Source of the DNA: Rhizobium viscosum
Lineage (GTDB): Bacteria > Pseudomonadota > Alphaproteobacteria > Rhizobiales > Rhizobiaceae
Direction of reading: 5' to 3'
Assembly: GCF_014873945.1 (NCBI RefSeq)
Contig: NZ_JADBEC010000001.1
Span: 2,268,501 to 2,332,500 of the forward strand
Length of the DNA: 64,000 nt
In this document: positions 31,986 through 44,548 of the stretch, one piece after another
Position numbering within the stretch: position 1 is the stretch's first letter
Layout: every line of letters begins with the position of its first letter
Notes under the pieces: model-generated
What the model was told of the DNA's origin: nothing
The model's input: only the letters and a program-made list of their open reading frames with translations
Databases searched by the model: none
Made by a program: the position numbers and the translations under genes

Positions 31986-32558
31986 ATGCGGGTCAGCCGC
32001 GAGAAATTTGCAGAAAACCGCGAGAAGATCCTGACGGCAGCCAGCATGCTCTTCCGCGAGAATGGGTTCGACGGCGTCGGCGTCGCCGACATCATGAAGG
32101 CTGCTGGTCTTACGCATGGCGGGTTCTACGGCCATTTCGAATCGAAGGATGACCTTGCGCTGGAGGTCAGCCGCAAGCTGATCGAGCGGGTGGAAGAACG
32201 CTGGCGTGAGCTGATCGCCGCTGAACCAGACAAGCCGCTTCAGGCGCTGCTCGATCACTATATCCATTGGCGCACGGTCGACGATCCCGGAAGAAGCTGC
32301 GTGTTCGCCTCACTGATCCAGGAAGTCAGCCGCAGCGAAGGTGCGGTTCGTGCGACCTTCAGCGAGGGGCTGGCCGCGCTGGTTGATGTGCTGAAGGAGG
32401 TAGTGCCGGGTGCGACGGAGGAAGAGCGCCGCGCCAATGCGACGTCGACGCTTTCATCGATGATGGGGGCCGTCATCCTTGCCCGCGCGGTCGAGGATCG
32501 GGCGCTCGCAGAGCAGTTTCTGGTCACGATGCGCCGCAAGCTCGACCCGGCGCAATAA
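31986..32558 (+). CDS. TetR/AcrR family transcriptional regulator
   Basis: 190 aa from the ATG at 31986 behind GGAGAC. The N-terminal helix-turn-helix (ENREKILTAASMLFRENGF, then VADIMKAAGLTHGGFYGHF) is classical. The C-terminal ligand domain includes a cysteine in GRSCVFASLIQEVSRS, seen in a subgroup that responds to electrophiles. It is divergent from the MFS transporter, with two palindromes between, so it most likely represses both. Confidence 0.92.
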   Translation: MRVSREKFAENREKILTAASMLFRENGFDGVGVADIMKAAGLTHGGFYGHFESKDDLALEVSRKLIERVEERWRELIAAEPDKPLQALLDHYIHWRTVDDPGRSCVFASLIQEVSRSEGAVRATFSEGLAALVDVLKEVVPGATEEERRANATSTLSSMMGAVILARAVEDRALAEQFLVTMRRKLDPAQ

Positions 32559-32560
32559 TC

Positions 32561-33355
32561 CTAATCCCGCGAAGCGATCATCGCATGGCCTTCGACGATT
32601 TCGGTGAAGGTGCCGTCCGGCGACAGAGCGGCGAGCTCGCTGCGGAAGGCTGCTTCGAATTCCTCTGTCTTGTCGCCGAGCGCCTGTGGAGAGGTAGCGG
32701 ACATGGAGAAGGCGCGGCCGACGATATCCTCCGTTCCGATTACCCGTTCGTTGACGATGCCGATGCGTTCGAGGTTGCGGAAGGGGGAGCGCAGCAAGAC
32801 CGCCTCATGGGCTCCGAATTCCTGCGCGCGGCGTCGTTTACGCTCGGCGCTTTTTTCCGGCGAATAGGTCTCCGACAGCTGATGCAGCACATCACGCCAA
32901 TCCGGTGTCGCTGCGATATGCCTGTCGGAGAAGAGAACGACGGCCCCGTCCGGATCGATGAGCTTGTCGAGTGCCGCAAGCGTCGCCGGGCGGTCCATCC
33001 AATGGAAAGATCGGCCCAGGACAGCAAGTTTCAGCGGCGCCAGATCCGGGTCGAGATCGTAAGAGGAGCCCTGGATGAGCCTTATGTTCACGGCGGCTTC
33101 GGCCGCATTTTCGCGCGCGGCATCCAGCATTTCCGGCTCGGGATCGACCCCGATCACATCAGCGCCGGCGAGGCGTGCGAAGGCGACGCCGAGCGGTCCT
33201 GGTCCGCAGCCGAGATCGAGCACGCGATCGCCGGGTTTCAGGCCGGTTCTTTCGGCGACGCGTTCGATCAGTCTGTCCGGATAGGGGACACGGAAGCGGC
33301 TGTAGTAGACGGCAGTGGTGCGAAAGCGGCGAGCTTCGTAGGGAACGATGGTCAT
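32561..33355 (-). CDS. class I SAM-dependent methyltransferase
   Basis: 264 aa. SAM-binding motif I VLDLGCGPGPLGVAFA is followed by the acidic residue in DVIGVDPEPEML. Motif post I and the LAVLGRSFHWMDRPATLAALDKLI segment resemble small-molecule methyltransferases of the UbiE-like group. The acceptor is unknown. It converges on the TetR gene with a 2-bp gap. Confidence 0.9.
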   Translation of the reverse strand: MTIVPYEARRFRTTAVYYSRFRVPYPDRLIERVAERTGLKPGDRVLDLGCGPGPLGVAFARLAGADVIGVDPEPEMLDAARENAAEAAVNIRLIQGSSYDLDPDLAPLKLAVLGRSFHWMDRPATLAALDKLIDPDGAVVLFSDRHIAATPDWRDVLHQLSETYSPEKSAERKRRRAQEFGAHEAVLLRSPFRNLERIGIVNERVIGTEDIVGRAFSMSATSPQALGDKTEEFEAAFRSELAALSPDGTFTEIVEGHAMIASRD

Positions 33356-33391
33356 GAGGACGGTCCTCCGTTTGCCGCAAACCGCTAAGGC

Positions 33392-33526
33392 TCAACTGTG
33401 ACCGGCTCGTGATGGTCTCCTGGATTGCGTACGCGCGGCCTCGAAAGAGACCGCGTTTTCCGCCACCCAGCGCCGGAGCGGCATGATCTGCTTCAATAGG
33501 TCGCGGCCGAGCTCACACAGAAGGCA
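33392..33526 (-). pseudogene. possible 3' remnant of an HxlR-type regulator
   Basis: The minus-strand frame from 33526 reads CELGRDLLKQIMPLRRWVAEN. This resembles the end of an HxlR winged-helix domain (ELTxLGRxLxPxxxxLxxW). No N-terminal helix-turn-helix is found upstream in any frame. Sequence just upstream fits the same family only after a frame change. HxlR genes often sit beside oxidoreductases such as the aldo/keto reductase at 33604. Low certainty. Confidence 0.35.
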
Positions 33527-33603
33527 CCCACCTGAAAGTCCTGATATCGGGAAAGGAATGAGCCTCCCGCCGCATCGGCGGAGGGAGGCAGTCACGTGGC
33601 GGC

Positions 33604-34584
33604 TCATTTGAAGCCGGCGACGTTGTGCGGGATGTAGGGTGTTTCGAGTGCGGCGATATCATCGGCGCTGAGTTTTACCGTCAGTGCGCCGACGGCGTCC
33701 GTCAGGTGTTGTGCCTTGGATGCGCCGATAATCGGGGCGGTAACGGCGCTCTTCTGCAGGATCCAGGCGGTGGCGACCTGCGCGCGGGAAATGCCATGGG
33801 CCCTGGCGATTTCGGCAACCTTCTCGACGATCTTGCGATCGGCATCTTCGGCCTGCTTATAGAGCGTCTTGCCGAATTCATCGGTCTCACTGCGGTTGGT
33901 CTTCTCATTCCAGTCGCGGGTCAGGCGGCCGCGGGCAAGCGGGCTCCAGGGAATGACGGCAATCTTCTGGTCCTCGCAGAAGGGCAGCATTTCCCGCTCT
34001 TCCTCGCGGTAGAGCAGGTTCACGTGGTCCTGCATGCTGACGAATTCCGTCCAGCCATTCAGACGTGAGGTGTAGTGCGCCTTGGCGAACTGCCAGGAAT
34101 ACATGGAGGAGGCGCCGATATAACGTGCCTTGCCTGATTTCACGACGTCATGAAGGGCTTCCAGCGTTTCCTCGATCGGTGTCGTATAGTCCCAGCGGTG
34201 GATCTGGTAGAGGTCGACGTAATCAGTGCCGAGGCGGCGCAGGCTGTTGTCTATTTCGTCGAAGATCGCCTTGCGCGACAGGCCGGCGCCATTCGGCCCG
34301 GGCCGCATGCGGTTGAAGACCTTGGTGGCGAGTACGATATCCTCGCGCTTGGCGAAATCCTTGATGGCGCGTCCGACGATCTCCTCGGAGGAACCATTGG
34401 AGTAGGTGTTGGCCGTGTCGAGGAAATTGATGCCGAGATCGATCGCCTGTTTGAGGAGCGCGCGGCTTTCCTCTTCCGGCAGGCTCCAGGCGTGATTTCC
34501 GCGGTTGGGATCGCCATAGGTCATGCAGCCGAGGCAGATCTTCGAGACTTCGAGACCGGTTTTCCCGAGTTTTACATATTCCAT
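33604..34584 (-). CDS. aldo/keto reductase
   Basis: 326 aa NADPH-dependent reductase with a TIM barrel. The catalytic Asp and Tyr lie in FLDTANTYSNGSSEE, the Lys in VLATKVFNRM and the His in LYQIHRWDY. The NADPH-binding C-terminal part has IPWSPLARGRLTRD and PIIGASKAQHL. MEYVKLGKTGLEVSKICLG is the standard start. The physiological substrate is unknown. Confidence 0.93.
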   Translation of the reverse strand: MEYVKLGKTGLEVSKICLGCMTYGDPNRGNHAWSLPEEESRALLKQAIDLGINFLDTANTYSNGSSEEIVGRAIKDFAKREDIVLATKVFNRMRPGPNGAGLSRKAIFDEIDNSLRRLGTDYVDLYQIHRWDYTTPIEETLEALHDVVKSGKARYIGASSMYSWQFAKAHYTSRLNGWTEFVSMQDHVNLLYREEEREMLPFCEDQKIAVIPWSPLARGRLTRDWNEKTNRSETDEFGKTLYKQAEDADRKIVEKVAEIARAHGISRAQVATAWILQKSAVTAPIIGASKAQHLTDAVGALTVKLSADDIAALETPYIPHNVAGFK

Positions 34585-34806
34585 GAAAGTGCTCCGCGAT
34601 GAATTTCAGCGACTCCCCAGGCGCATGCACATGATGTAGCGCAGAAATCGCCGAAGTCTCAGCGAGCACGCGGAGAATGTGTTCTGCAGCTAGCGCAATA
34701 ATACGTGATGAGCGGGCGGGATGTCGTTTTATCCATGCGGATTACAATGCTTGCGCATTCGGTCGGTGAGGTGTTAGCTGGTGCAGCATTTTACCGGATC
34801 ATGCCC

Positions 34807-36444
34807 ATGAAACTGCCGCCCGGCGATCGATATGACACGCTCTACCGCAATTTCTCCTGGCAGATATCAGAGGATTTCAATATCGGCCGGGCCGTCTGCG
34901 ATGATTGGGCTGCGCGTGATCCCGGTCGTGTCTGCCTCGAACATTTCAGTCCCGACAGCCACCATCTGTCATTGACCTATGGCGAGCTTGCCGCCCGCTC
35001 CTCATCCTTCGCCAATGCGCTTTCAGCGCTTGGCGTTGGCAGGGGGGACCGTGTGGCGCTGCTCCTGCCGCAATCCTTCGAGACAGTCATTTCGCATGTG
35101 GCGATCTACAAGATGGGCGCGATCGCGCTGCCGCTCGCGTTGCTTTTTGGTGTCGAGGCGCTGGAGTACCGGCTGAAGGCTGCGGGTGCGGCGGTTATCG
35201 TCACTAATGGTTTCGGGCTCGGGCGCATCAACCAGATCCGCGACCGACTGCCCGACGTCAAACATGTCATCAGCGTCGAGGGAGCCTCCGCAGGCACACT
35301 CGGCTTTGCCGATCTGGTTTCCGCCCATTCTTCCACTTTCGAAATTGCGCAGTCAGGCCCGGACGAGCCAGCGCTGATGATCTTCACGTCGGGCACGACG
35401 GGGCCGCCGAAGGGCGCGCTGCACGGGCACCGGGTTCTCGCCGGCCATATTCCCGGCATGCAGTTTGCCCATGAGGGTTTCCCGCAGGCGGGAGACAAGG
35501 TCTGGACGCCGTCAGACTGGGCCTGGGCGGGCGGGCTGCTCAATGCGCTGCTGCCGAGCCTGCTGCTCGGCGTACCTGTTGCTTCATCGCCGGCACAGAA
35601 ATTCGATGCGGACACGGCCTATCGCATCATGGCCGAGATGAAGGTGCGCAATGCTTTCATTCCGCCGACGGCACTCCGGCTCCTGAAATCCGTCGAGGAG
35701 CCGCGCTCGAAATACGATCTCGTGCTGCGCACCATCGGTTCGGCAGGTGAATCCCTGGGGCGCGAAACCTACGAGTGGGTGCGCCGTACGCTCGGCGTTA
35801 CAGTCAATGAATTTTACGGGCAGACGGAGTGCAATTTCGTGCTGTCTTCCAGCGCTGCTTTCGGGGTGACGAAGGCCGGTGCGATCGGTCGTGCCTCACC
35901 CGGCCACAGGGTGGCGATCGTCAGCAACGAGGGCGACGAGCTGCCGGTCGGCGAGCAGGGGCAGATCGCGATCGCCAGCCCTGATCCGGTAATGTTTCTC
36001 GGTTACTGGAACGATCCCGACGCGACGGAGAGGAAATATGCCAAGGGTTGGCTGCTGACTGGCGATATCGGTCGGCAGGACGCTGAGGGCTATGTCACCT
36101 TTGCAGGTCGCGACGACGACGTCATCACCTCATCTGGCTACCGTATCGGGCCTGCAGAGATCGAGGATTGTCTCATAGGCCATCCGGCCGTGCAGCTTGC
36201 CGCCGCTGTCGGCAAGCCCGATGCTCTGCGTACGGAGATCGTCAAGGCCTATATCGTGCTTTCGCCGGGCTACAGCTCCAGCATGGAGCTGGCAGCCGAA
36301 ATCCGAGACTGGGTGAAAACCCGGCTTTCGATGCACGAATATCCGCGCGAGGTCGAATTTGTTGATGCCCTGCCGCTGACGACCACGGGCAAGGTCATTC
36401 GCCGGCTGCTGCGGGAAAAGGCTGCGGCGGAAGCTAAAAACTAG
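34807..36444 (+). CDS. AMP-dependent acyl-CoA synthetase
   Basis: 545 aa from the ATG at 34807 (MKLPPGDRYDTLYRNFSWQ). Upstream in-frame ATGs exist at 34705-34801, but no ribosome-binding site decides. It activates a carboxylic acid as acyl-AMP then acyl-CoA. The P-loop-like motif FTSGTTGPPKGALHGH, the A5 motif NEFYGQTECN, LLTGDIGRQDAEGYVTFAGRDDD and the C-terminal catalytic Lys in TTTGKVIRR are intact. It resembles medium-chain or aryl-CoA ligases; the substrate is open. Its stop codon lies in the terminal CTAG of the repeat at 36441. Confidence 0.92.
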   Translation: MKLPPGDRYDTLYRNFSWQISEDFNIGRAVCDDWAARDPGRVCLEHFSPDSHHLSLTYGELAARSSSFANALSALGVGRGDRVALLLPQSFETVISHVAIYKMGAIALPLALLFGVEALEYRLKAAGAAVIVTNGFGLGRINQIRDRLPDVKHVISVEGASAGTLGFADLVSAHSSTFEIAQSGPDEPALMIFTSGTTGPPKGALHGHRVLAGHIPGMQFAHEGFPQAGDKVWTPSDWAWAGGLLNALLPSLLLGVPVASSPAQKFDADTAYRIMAEMKVRNAFIPPTALRLLKSVEEPRSKYDLVLRTIGSAGESLGRETYEWVRRTLGVTVNEFYGQTECNFVLSSSAAFGVTKAGAIGRASPGHRVAIVSNEGDELPVGEQGQIAIASPDPVMFLGYWNDPDATERKYAKGWLLTGDIGRQDAEGYVTFAGRDDDVITSSGYRIGPAEIEDCLIGHPAVQLAAAVGKPDALRTEIVKAYIVLSPGYSSSMELAAEIRDWVKTRLSMHEYPREVEFVDALPLTTTGKVIRRLLREKAAAEAKN

Positions 36445-36546
36445 AGCATCTCCGTCTCTCTCCAAGTCACGGAAATGCTCTATATCTTTGTTTTTACACA
36501 ATTCCGGACACAAAACCGCTGCGCAGTTTTGCTGGAATTGCTCTAG
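36441..36546. repeat. rhizobial intergenic repeat forming both stop codons
   Basis: The element begins CTAGAGCA and ends TTGCTCTAG. Inside is TTTGTTTTTACACAATTCCGG and CAAAACCGCTGCGCAGTTTTGC, which can pair as a hairpin. A related element lies at 47451-47520 (shared TTTGTTTTTAC and CAAAACCGCT), and a shorter one at about 712-760. The terminal CTAGs supply the TAG stops of the convergent acyl-CoA synthetase and acetyltransferase genes, so its placement may mark an insertion at both gene ends. Confidence 0.65.
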
Positions 36547-37820
36547 CCGCGGCCGGCAAGCGACATGATCTTCTCGCGGAGCATCTTCGCCATGTTGCGG
36601 GTACTGCGGTACATGTGAAGCTGGGCTGCGACCTGGCGCATGTCGCGGTCGCCGTTCTGGGTGAGGCCGATCACCAGCGTGCCCATCTCCTCGCGTTCCT
36701 GCCAGAAGCGGCTCATGATCGGATGATCGGAGACTGCGCAGGAATCCGAACGCACGACATTGGCGTCGTCGAGATGCCATTCCGTCAGTTCGCTCATCAA
36801 GAGCTTGCCCGGCGAGTAGCGGGAGTAGCTTTCGTCATAGGCGGTCTTCCAGGTATAGGCCTCGCCGCCCATCATCAGCACGACTACGGCGGCAATCGCC
36901 TTGCCATTGATGTCGATCGTGTGGATGCGCACGGCATCCACTTCCGCCAGATTGGAGACGGCCTCGCGAGCGAAGGCGGTGTGATAGCGGTCGGTTACCA
37001 GCGCGCTGCGGCGCTTGCCTTTCCAGCCTCCAGCCTCCAGCGCCAGGAATTCCTCGAAGCGCAAGTGAATCTCCCGCGGCTGTCGGGCAACGGTGTGGAC
37101 GGCATTGCCGAGTTCTTCGAGCAGCCGCCACTGGCGGCGCATCTCGCGCAGGTGGGAGGAGGACACGGTACGGCCGAGATAGACCATGGCCTCGTCATCG
37201 CTCTGCAGCATCGGCCGCTCATAGGGATTGGCGATGGTCAGCGGCAGGTTGCGACTAAGCGCCACCGCCTTTGCCATGCGTACGAAGATGCCGTTCAGCC
37301 GGACGTCCGGCAGCACCAGCGTGCCCGGCAAGCCGAGATCTGGTGTGACAAGGCCTTCGAAGAGATTGTCCAGCGTCTCGGCCGCGTCCTCGGCATCAAC
37401 CAAGGGGGTGCCGAGCGGACCGAAACTGTTTGCCCAGCCGCGTATGATCGATGGACCGACGGCGAAACCGGGTTTGTCGACCGAGAAGGGCATGAGCAGA
37501 CGCATGCGGCTGCGATGTTCGTTCTCGTCGCGGATGATCGCGAAATTGATCTGCCGGTCTTCCAGCCGCGGCATGGCAGGCGCCAGAAAACGACCACTGA
37601 AGAAGACATTCGGCTCCATCGCGCGGTTGGAAAGGAAGTCCAATTCTTCCTGCAGATCGTAACCCAGCTTACCAGGGTAAAGGCAAAGCTCGCGCCCCAG
37701 CCGGCCGATTTCGATCCGTGCTTCAGCCTGCGGGGCTTCGAACCTGAGTGCGGCAAGATCGTGAACCATGCGGTTCGCGTTGCTGTCGGTGCTCTCGGTG
37801 ATGGGTGGTACACGCACCAT
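36543..37820 (-). CDS. GNAT-type acetyltransferase, CelD/BcsL-like
   Basis: 425 aa. The C-terminal half contains the GNAT-like fold seen in the FemAB/CelD group: RIHTIDINGKAIAAVVVLMMGGEAYTWKTAYDESYSRYSPGKLLMSEL. Such proteins accompany polysaccharide gene clusters and are thought to acetylate sugars or carrier-bound glycans. Its ATG directly abuts the TAG stop of the upstream flippase-like gene, so the two are surely co-transcribed and act together. Confidence 0.82.
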   Translation of the reverse strand: MVRVPPITESTDSNANRMVHDLAALRFEAPQAEARIEIGRLGRELCLYPGKLGYDLQEELDFLSNRAMEPNVFFSGRFLAPAMPRLEDRQINFAIIRDENEHRSRMRLLMPFSVDKPGFAVGPSIIRGWANSFGPLGTPLVDAEDAAETLDNLFEGLVTPDLGLPGTLVLPDVRLNGIFVRMAKAVALSRNLPLTIANPYERPMLQSDDEAMVYLGRTVSSSHLREMRRQWRLLEELGNAVHTVARQPREIHLRFEEFLALEAGGWKGKRRSALVTDRYHTAFAREAVSNLAEVDAVRIHTIDINGKAIAAVVVLMMGGEAYTWKTAYDESYSRYSPGKLLMSELTEWHLDDANVVRSDSCAVSDHPIMSRFWQEREEMGTLVIGLTQNGDRDMRQVAAQLHMYRSTRNMAKMLREKIMSLAGRG

Positions 37821-39236
37821 CTATCGGGCTCTCATTTCTGGCGTTGAGGCGGAAGGGGTTACGAAGGCGAAAAGCGTAAAGCCGAGTGCGCGACGCACGA
37901 AGACATGCAGCAGGATCGCTTCCACGGCCATGGCGGAGGCCGTGGCGATCGCCGTGCCGACGATGCCGTAGTGTGGGATCAGCAGGAGATTGAGGCCGAC
38001 ATTGGCGGCGAGCGCTCCAGCATAAAGGGCGACGCAGAGGTTCTGTTTGCCTGCCATCATCAGCAGCGTCTCGGCGGGGCCGACCAGCGCCTTGGCAAGG
38101 ATACCGGCCAGCAGGATCGCCATCAGCATATAACCGGCCGTAAAGGCGCCGCCGAAAAGCGACAGCAGCAAATGGCCGGCAGCCAGCACCGCGAGACCGG
38201 CTCCAAGCGCAGGCCAGAAAGTCCAGCGGGCGGCATCGGCAGCCGCAACCGCGAGATCGGCCCGGTTGCCCTCGGCGATGATCGAGGAGAAGCGCGGGCC
38301 GGCGGCGGCCTTCACCGAGAAATTGATGAAATGCACGAGCGCCATCGTCTTGGCCGCTGCGAAATAAATTGCGACATCATGCGGCTCCAGGAAGATGCCG
38401 ACGACGACGACATCGGAGTTGGTCAGCAGGAAGCTCACGCCCTCGATCAGGAAGATCGGGAAGGCAACGCCCAGCCATTCCAGGAAGTCCACCTTGCGTG
38501 GGCCGGCATCGTAATGCCTACGCATCCGATAGAGCGTGGCGGCATATTGGCCGAGCGCGGTGACGAAGGTTGCCGCGAGTGCTGCCTGCATGGCGGTGAC
38601 TGCCGTGTGCGGCGCGCCGAAGAAGATCGCAGTCAGCATGAAGAGGATGATGAGGATCGGCCTGACAATATAGACCGGGCTGAGCGCCATGACGGGCCAA
38701 TGATTGGCCCGCGACGTGCCCTCGAGAATATCGCCGAGCGCGATCATCGGCATGGCCATGAGGCCGAGGAAGATCGGCACCAGATAATAGCTCTCGATCC
38801 TGTCGCCGAAGAAATGGAGGCCAAGCATGCCGGCGATGAGAACGGTCGTACCCGAGAGCAGCGCGAAAACGCGCGCGGAGCCCGTCAGACCGCGGATTTC
38901 GGCGAAGGCACCGGCGGCGCGATATTGCGGCAGGAATCGGACGATCGCTGTGTGGAAACCGAGGCAGGAAAGATCGCCGCAGAGGACGACCAGCACCCAG
39001 ACGAAAACGAAGATGCCGTATTCATATTCGCCCATCAGCCGGGCGAGCACGATCTGCGACAGGAAGGCGAGAGCGGCGCTCAGAATACGGATTGAAAAGG
39101 CGATTAGTGCCATGCGCTGTGCGGTGGCCTTGTCGCCTCGTTCGGTCAGAACCGCGGCAAGCATGCGCCGCGCCCGGCCGGCGATCGGCCGCAGCCCCGC
39201 GGGCAGCATCTTTTCCGCTGTTTCTATGACCGCCAT
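37821..39236 (-). CDS. polysaccharide/lipopolysaccharide flippase-type membrane protein
   Basis: 471 aa from the ATG at 39236 (MAVIETAEKMLPAGLRP). The frame is open further upstream into secA but has no suitable start. Twelve to fourteen membrane segments of the MATE/Wzx superfamily; LSQIVLARLMGEYEYGIFVFVW is the characteristic first helix pair. It probably moves a lipid-linked saccharide across the inner membrane. Its stop abuts the start of the acetyltransferase gene. Confidence 0.85.
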   Translation of the reverse strand: MAVIETAEKMLPAGLRPIAGRARRMLAAVLTERGDKATAQRMALIAFSIRILSAALAFLSQIVLARLMGEYEYGIFVFVWVLVVLCGDLSCLGFHTAIVRFLPQYRAAGAFAEIRGLTGSARVFALLSGTTVLIAGMLGLHFFGDRIESYYLVPIFLGLMAMPMIALGDILEGTSRANHWPVMALSPVYIVRPILIILFMLTAIFFGAPHTAVTAMQAALAATFVTALGQYAATLYRMRRHYDAGPRKVDFLEWLGVAFPIFLIEGVSFLLTNSDVVVVGIFLEPHDVAIYFAAAKTMALVHFINFSVKAAAGPRFSSIIAEGNRADLAVAAADAARWTFWPALGAGLAVLAAGHLLLSLFGGAFTAGYMLMAILLAGILAKALVGPAETLLMMAGKQNLCVALYAGALAANVGLNLLLIPHYGIVGTAIATASAMAVEAILLHVFVRRALGFTLFAFVTPSASTPEMRAR

Positions 39237-39396
39237 TCTGAACACGCAAAACTCTAAGGGCAGGGCATTCGCACGGCCAAGTCTTGCCAGATCAGAGTTA
39301 AGAAACGGTATGCCGAACGAGGCAGCATTACCCGCCGCGATGATCCATAATTGGGCGGAAATTACCCAAGAAAAATGGCGCCTGAAGGCGCCATTC

Positions 39397-42114
<2,718 letters not shown>

Positions 42115-42361
42115 ATGACTGGTCCTTTCTGAATATTCTTCCCCGACGTTTCTTATTCGCTACCCAGCCGAAAAACAGGCGCACGCTTGAAAACGCCCGG
42201 AAACTGTTCTGGACGCGAGGTTGCGTGACAGATAAGAGGGGGGGCAAATGATGTCAACGGATTTGGCTGATATAGAAAGGCCACATTCCGGTGTTGAAGG
42301 CTGTTTTCGGGCTGGATTCACGAAAGCTGAAGCCGGCGGTATAATTGTGAAGGGTTATTTG

Positions 42362-43246
42362 ATGTTGAGCACCAACAAACTTGCTGCGCTGGCGTTTACG
42401 GCCTTCGTCGCCTTCCAGGCTCCGGCCTATGCCGATGATGCCGTCGTCGCCAAGGTCGGCAATCTGGAAATCCACCAGTCGGAACTCGATCTGGCGGTGG
42501 CCAATCTCGACCCGCAGCTTGCGCAGCTCCCTGACGACCAGAAGAAGGTCGCCGCACTTTCTGCCGCTATCGACGTGAAGCTGCTTGCCGCCGACGCTAC
42601 CGCCGAGAAGCTCGACCAGACGGACGACTTCAAGAAGCGCATGCAATACCTGACCGACCGCGAGCTTCACAACGCCTACTTCAAGAAGCATGTCGTCGAC
42701 ACTGTAACGGATGCCGACGTGAAGGCGCGTTACGACAAGGAAGTTGCCGCCCTGCCGAAGCAGGAAGAAGTTCACGCCCGCCACATCCTCGTCAAGACAG
42801 AGGATGAGGCCAAGGACGTTATCAAGCAGCTCGACGCCGGCAAGGACTTTGCCGAGCTCGCCAAGGAAAAGTCCACTGATCCGAACAAGGATGACGGCGG
42901 CGACCTCGGCTATTTCAGCCGTGGCCGCATGGTCAAGGAATTCGAGGATGCCGCTTTCGCACTTGAGAAGGGCACCTATTCCAAGACCCCTGTGAAGACT
43001 GACTTCGGTTATCATGTCATCAAGGTCGAGGATAAGCGCGACGCCCCGCCGCCGCCGTTCGACCAGGTGAAGGACCAGGTTCGTCAGCTCGTCATGCGCG
43101 ACAAGTATCTTGCACTCCTGAACCAGGCGAAGGCTTCGGCCAAGGTCGAGATCATGGACGAAACGCTCCGCAAGGGTTACGAAGACGCGAACAAGCAGCC
43201 TGAGCCGGGTGCCGAACCCGCGCCCGCACCGGCGCCGCAGCAGTAA
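42362..43246 (+). CDS. periplasmic parvulin-type peptidyl-prolyl isomerase
   Basis: 294 aa from the ATG at 42362, preceded by GAAGGG; the frame can be read back to 42248 but a signal peptide then starts internally. Signal sequence KLAALAFTAFVAFQAPAYA is followed by a SurA-like N-terminal helix region. A parvulin domain comes next (VHARHILVKTEDEAKDVIKQL, GGDLGYFSRGRMVKEFEDAAF and FGYHVIKVEDKR). It assists folding of exported proteins. It is divergent from secA and followed by argJ. Confidence 0.92.
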   Translation: MLSTNKLAALAFTAFVAFQAPAYADDAVVAKVGNLEIHQSELDLAVANLDPQLAQLPDDQKKVAALSAAIDVKLLAADATAEKLDQTDDFKKRMQYLTDRELHNAYFKKHVVDTVTDADVKARYDKEVAALPKQEEVHARHILVKTEDEAKDVIKQLDAGKDFAELAKEKSTDPNKDDGGDLGYFSRGRMVKEFEDAAFALEKGTYSKTPVKTDFGYHVIKVEDKRDAPPPPFDQVKDQVRQLVMRDKYLALLNQAKASAKVEIMDETLRKGYEDANKQPEPGAEPAPAPAPQQ

Positions 43247-43258
43247 TCATCAGCATCT

Positions 43259-43279
43259 GGGCCCGGTTCTTCCGGGCCC
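43259..43279 (+). terminator. hairpin between the parvulin gene and argJ
   Basis: GGGCCCGG-TTCTT-CCGGGCCC, a perfect 8-bp stem, followed by a short pyrimidine run (TTCAC). It lies 13 bp after the parvulin stop and 28 bp before argJ. It may end or attenuate transcription between the two genes. Confidence 0.5.
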
Positions 43280-43306
43280 TTCACTATGATAGACAGGTCA
43301 CATCCC

Positions 43307-44548
43307 ATGTCCGCTACCGTTTCTCCACTTGCCCCGAAAACCTTTGCCTCGCTGCCGGCGCTTCGCGGCGTGCGCATGGCGACCGCTTCCGCCGGCATCA
43401 AGTACAAGAACCGGACGGACGTGCTGATGATGGTCTTTGACGCGCCGGCTGCCGTCGCGGGCGTCTTCACCAAGTCGAAGTGCCCCTCCGCGCCCGTCGA
43501 TTTCTGCCGGACCAACCTACCGCATGGCACGGCACGTGCCGTCGTTGTCAATTCCGGCAATGCCAATGCCTTTACCGGCATGAAGGGCCGTGCCGCGACT
43601 GAGCTTACCGCCAAATCTGCCGCCACTGCCGTCGGCTGCGGCGAAAATGAAATCTTCCTTGCGTCAACAGGCGTCATCGGCGAACCGCTCGACGCCACCA
43701 AATTTGCCGGTGTGCTCGACCAGATGCATGCCGATGCGACAGGCGATTTCTGGTTCGAGGCCGCCAAGGCCATCATGACCACCGACACCTATCCGAAGGT
43801 TGCAACCCGCACTGCTGAAATTGGCGGTGTCAAGGTGACGATCAACGGCATCGCCAAGGGGGCCGGCATGATCGCGCCCGACATGGCGACCATGCTTTCC
43901 TTCGTCGTCACGGATGCTGCGATCGATTCCTCCGTCCTGCAGTCGCTCTTGTCTGCCGGCGTCGAGCCGAGCTTCAACTCCATGACCGTCGACAGCGACA
44001 CCTCGACCTCGGATACGCTGATGCTGTTTGCGACGGGTGCTGCAGCAACCGACGGACAAGCTCGCATCACGAGCGCGGGCGATCCGCAGCTCGACGCATT
44101 CCGCGCGGTCCTCAACGACCTCCTCAAGGATCTGGCGATCCAGGTCGCCCGCGACGGCGAGGGCGCCACGAAGATGCTCGAAATCACCGTGACCGGTGCC
44201 GAGAGCGATGCCGCTGCCAAGACGATCGCCCTTTCCATCGCCAATTCGCCGCTGGTCAAGACTGCGGCTGCGGGCGAGGATGCCAACTGGGGCCGTATTG
44301 TCATGGCCGTCGGCAAAGCCGGCGAAATGGCCGATCGCGACCGGCTGGCCATCTGGTTCGGCGACGTGCGCGTTGCCGTTAACGGCGAGCGCGACCCTTC
44401 CTATTCCGAGGATGCGGCGTCTGCCGTGATGAAGAAGCAGGATATTCCTGTTAAAGTCGATATTGGTCTCGGCTCCGGCAAGGCTACGGTCTGGACCTGC
44501 GACCTCACCAAGGAATATGTTGCGATCAATGGCGACTACCGGAGCTGA
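43307..44548 (+). CDS. argJ: bifunctional ornithine acetyltransferase/N-acetylglutamate synthase
   Basis: 413 aa from the ATG at 43307 ([21 protein letters not shown]); an ATG seven codons upstream is possible. It cycles the acetyl group between N-acetylornithine and glutamate in arginine synthesis. The self-cleavage site sits in [17 protein letters not shown], where the Thr before MLSF becomes the new N-terminal nucleophile. With argH at 10.7 kb, the window holds two arginine-pathway genes, not linked. Confidence 0.96.
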   Translation: MSATVSPLAPKTFASLPALRGVRMATASAGIKYKNRTDVLMMVFDAPAAVAGVFTKSKCPSAPVDFCRTNLPHGTARAVVVNSGNANAFTGMKGRAATELTAKSAATAVGCGENEIFLASTGVIGEPLDATKFAGVLDQMHADATGDFWFEAAKAIMTTDTYPKVATRTAEIGGVKVTINGIAKGAGMIAPDMATMLSFVVTDAAIDSSVLQSLLSAGVEPSFNSMTVDSDTSTSDTLMLFATGAAATDGQARITSAGDPQLDAFRAVLNDLLKDLAIQVARDGEGATKMLEITVTGAESDAAAKTIALSIANSPLVKTAAAGEDANWGRIVMAVGKAGEMADRDRLAIWFGDVRVAVNGERDPSYSEDAASAVMKKQDIPVKVDIGLGSGKATVWTCDLTKEYVAINGDYRS

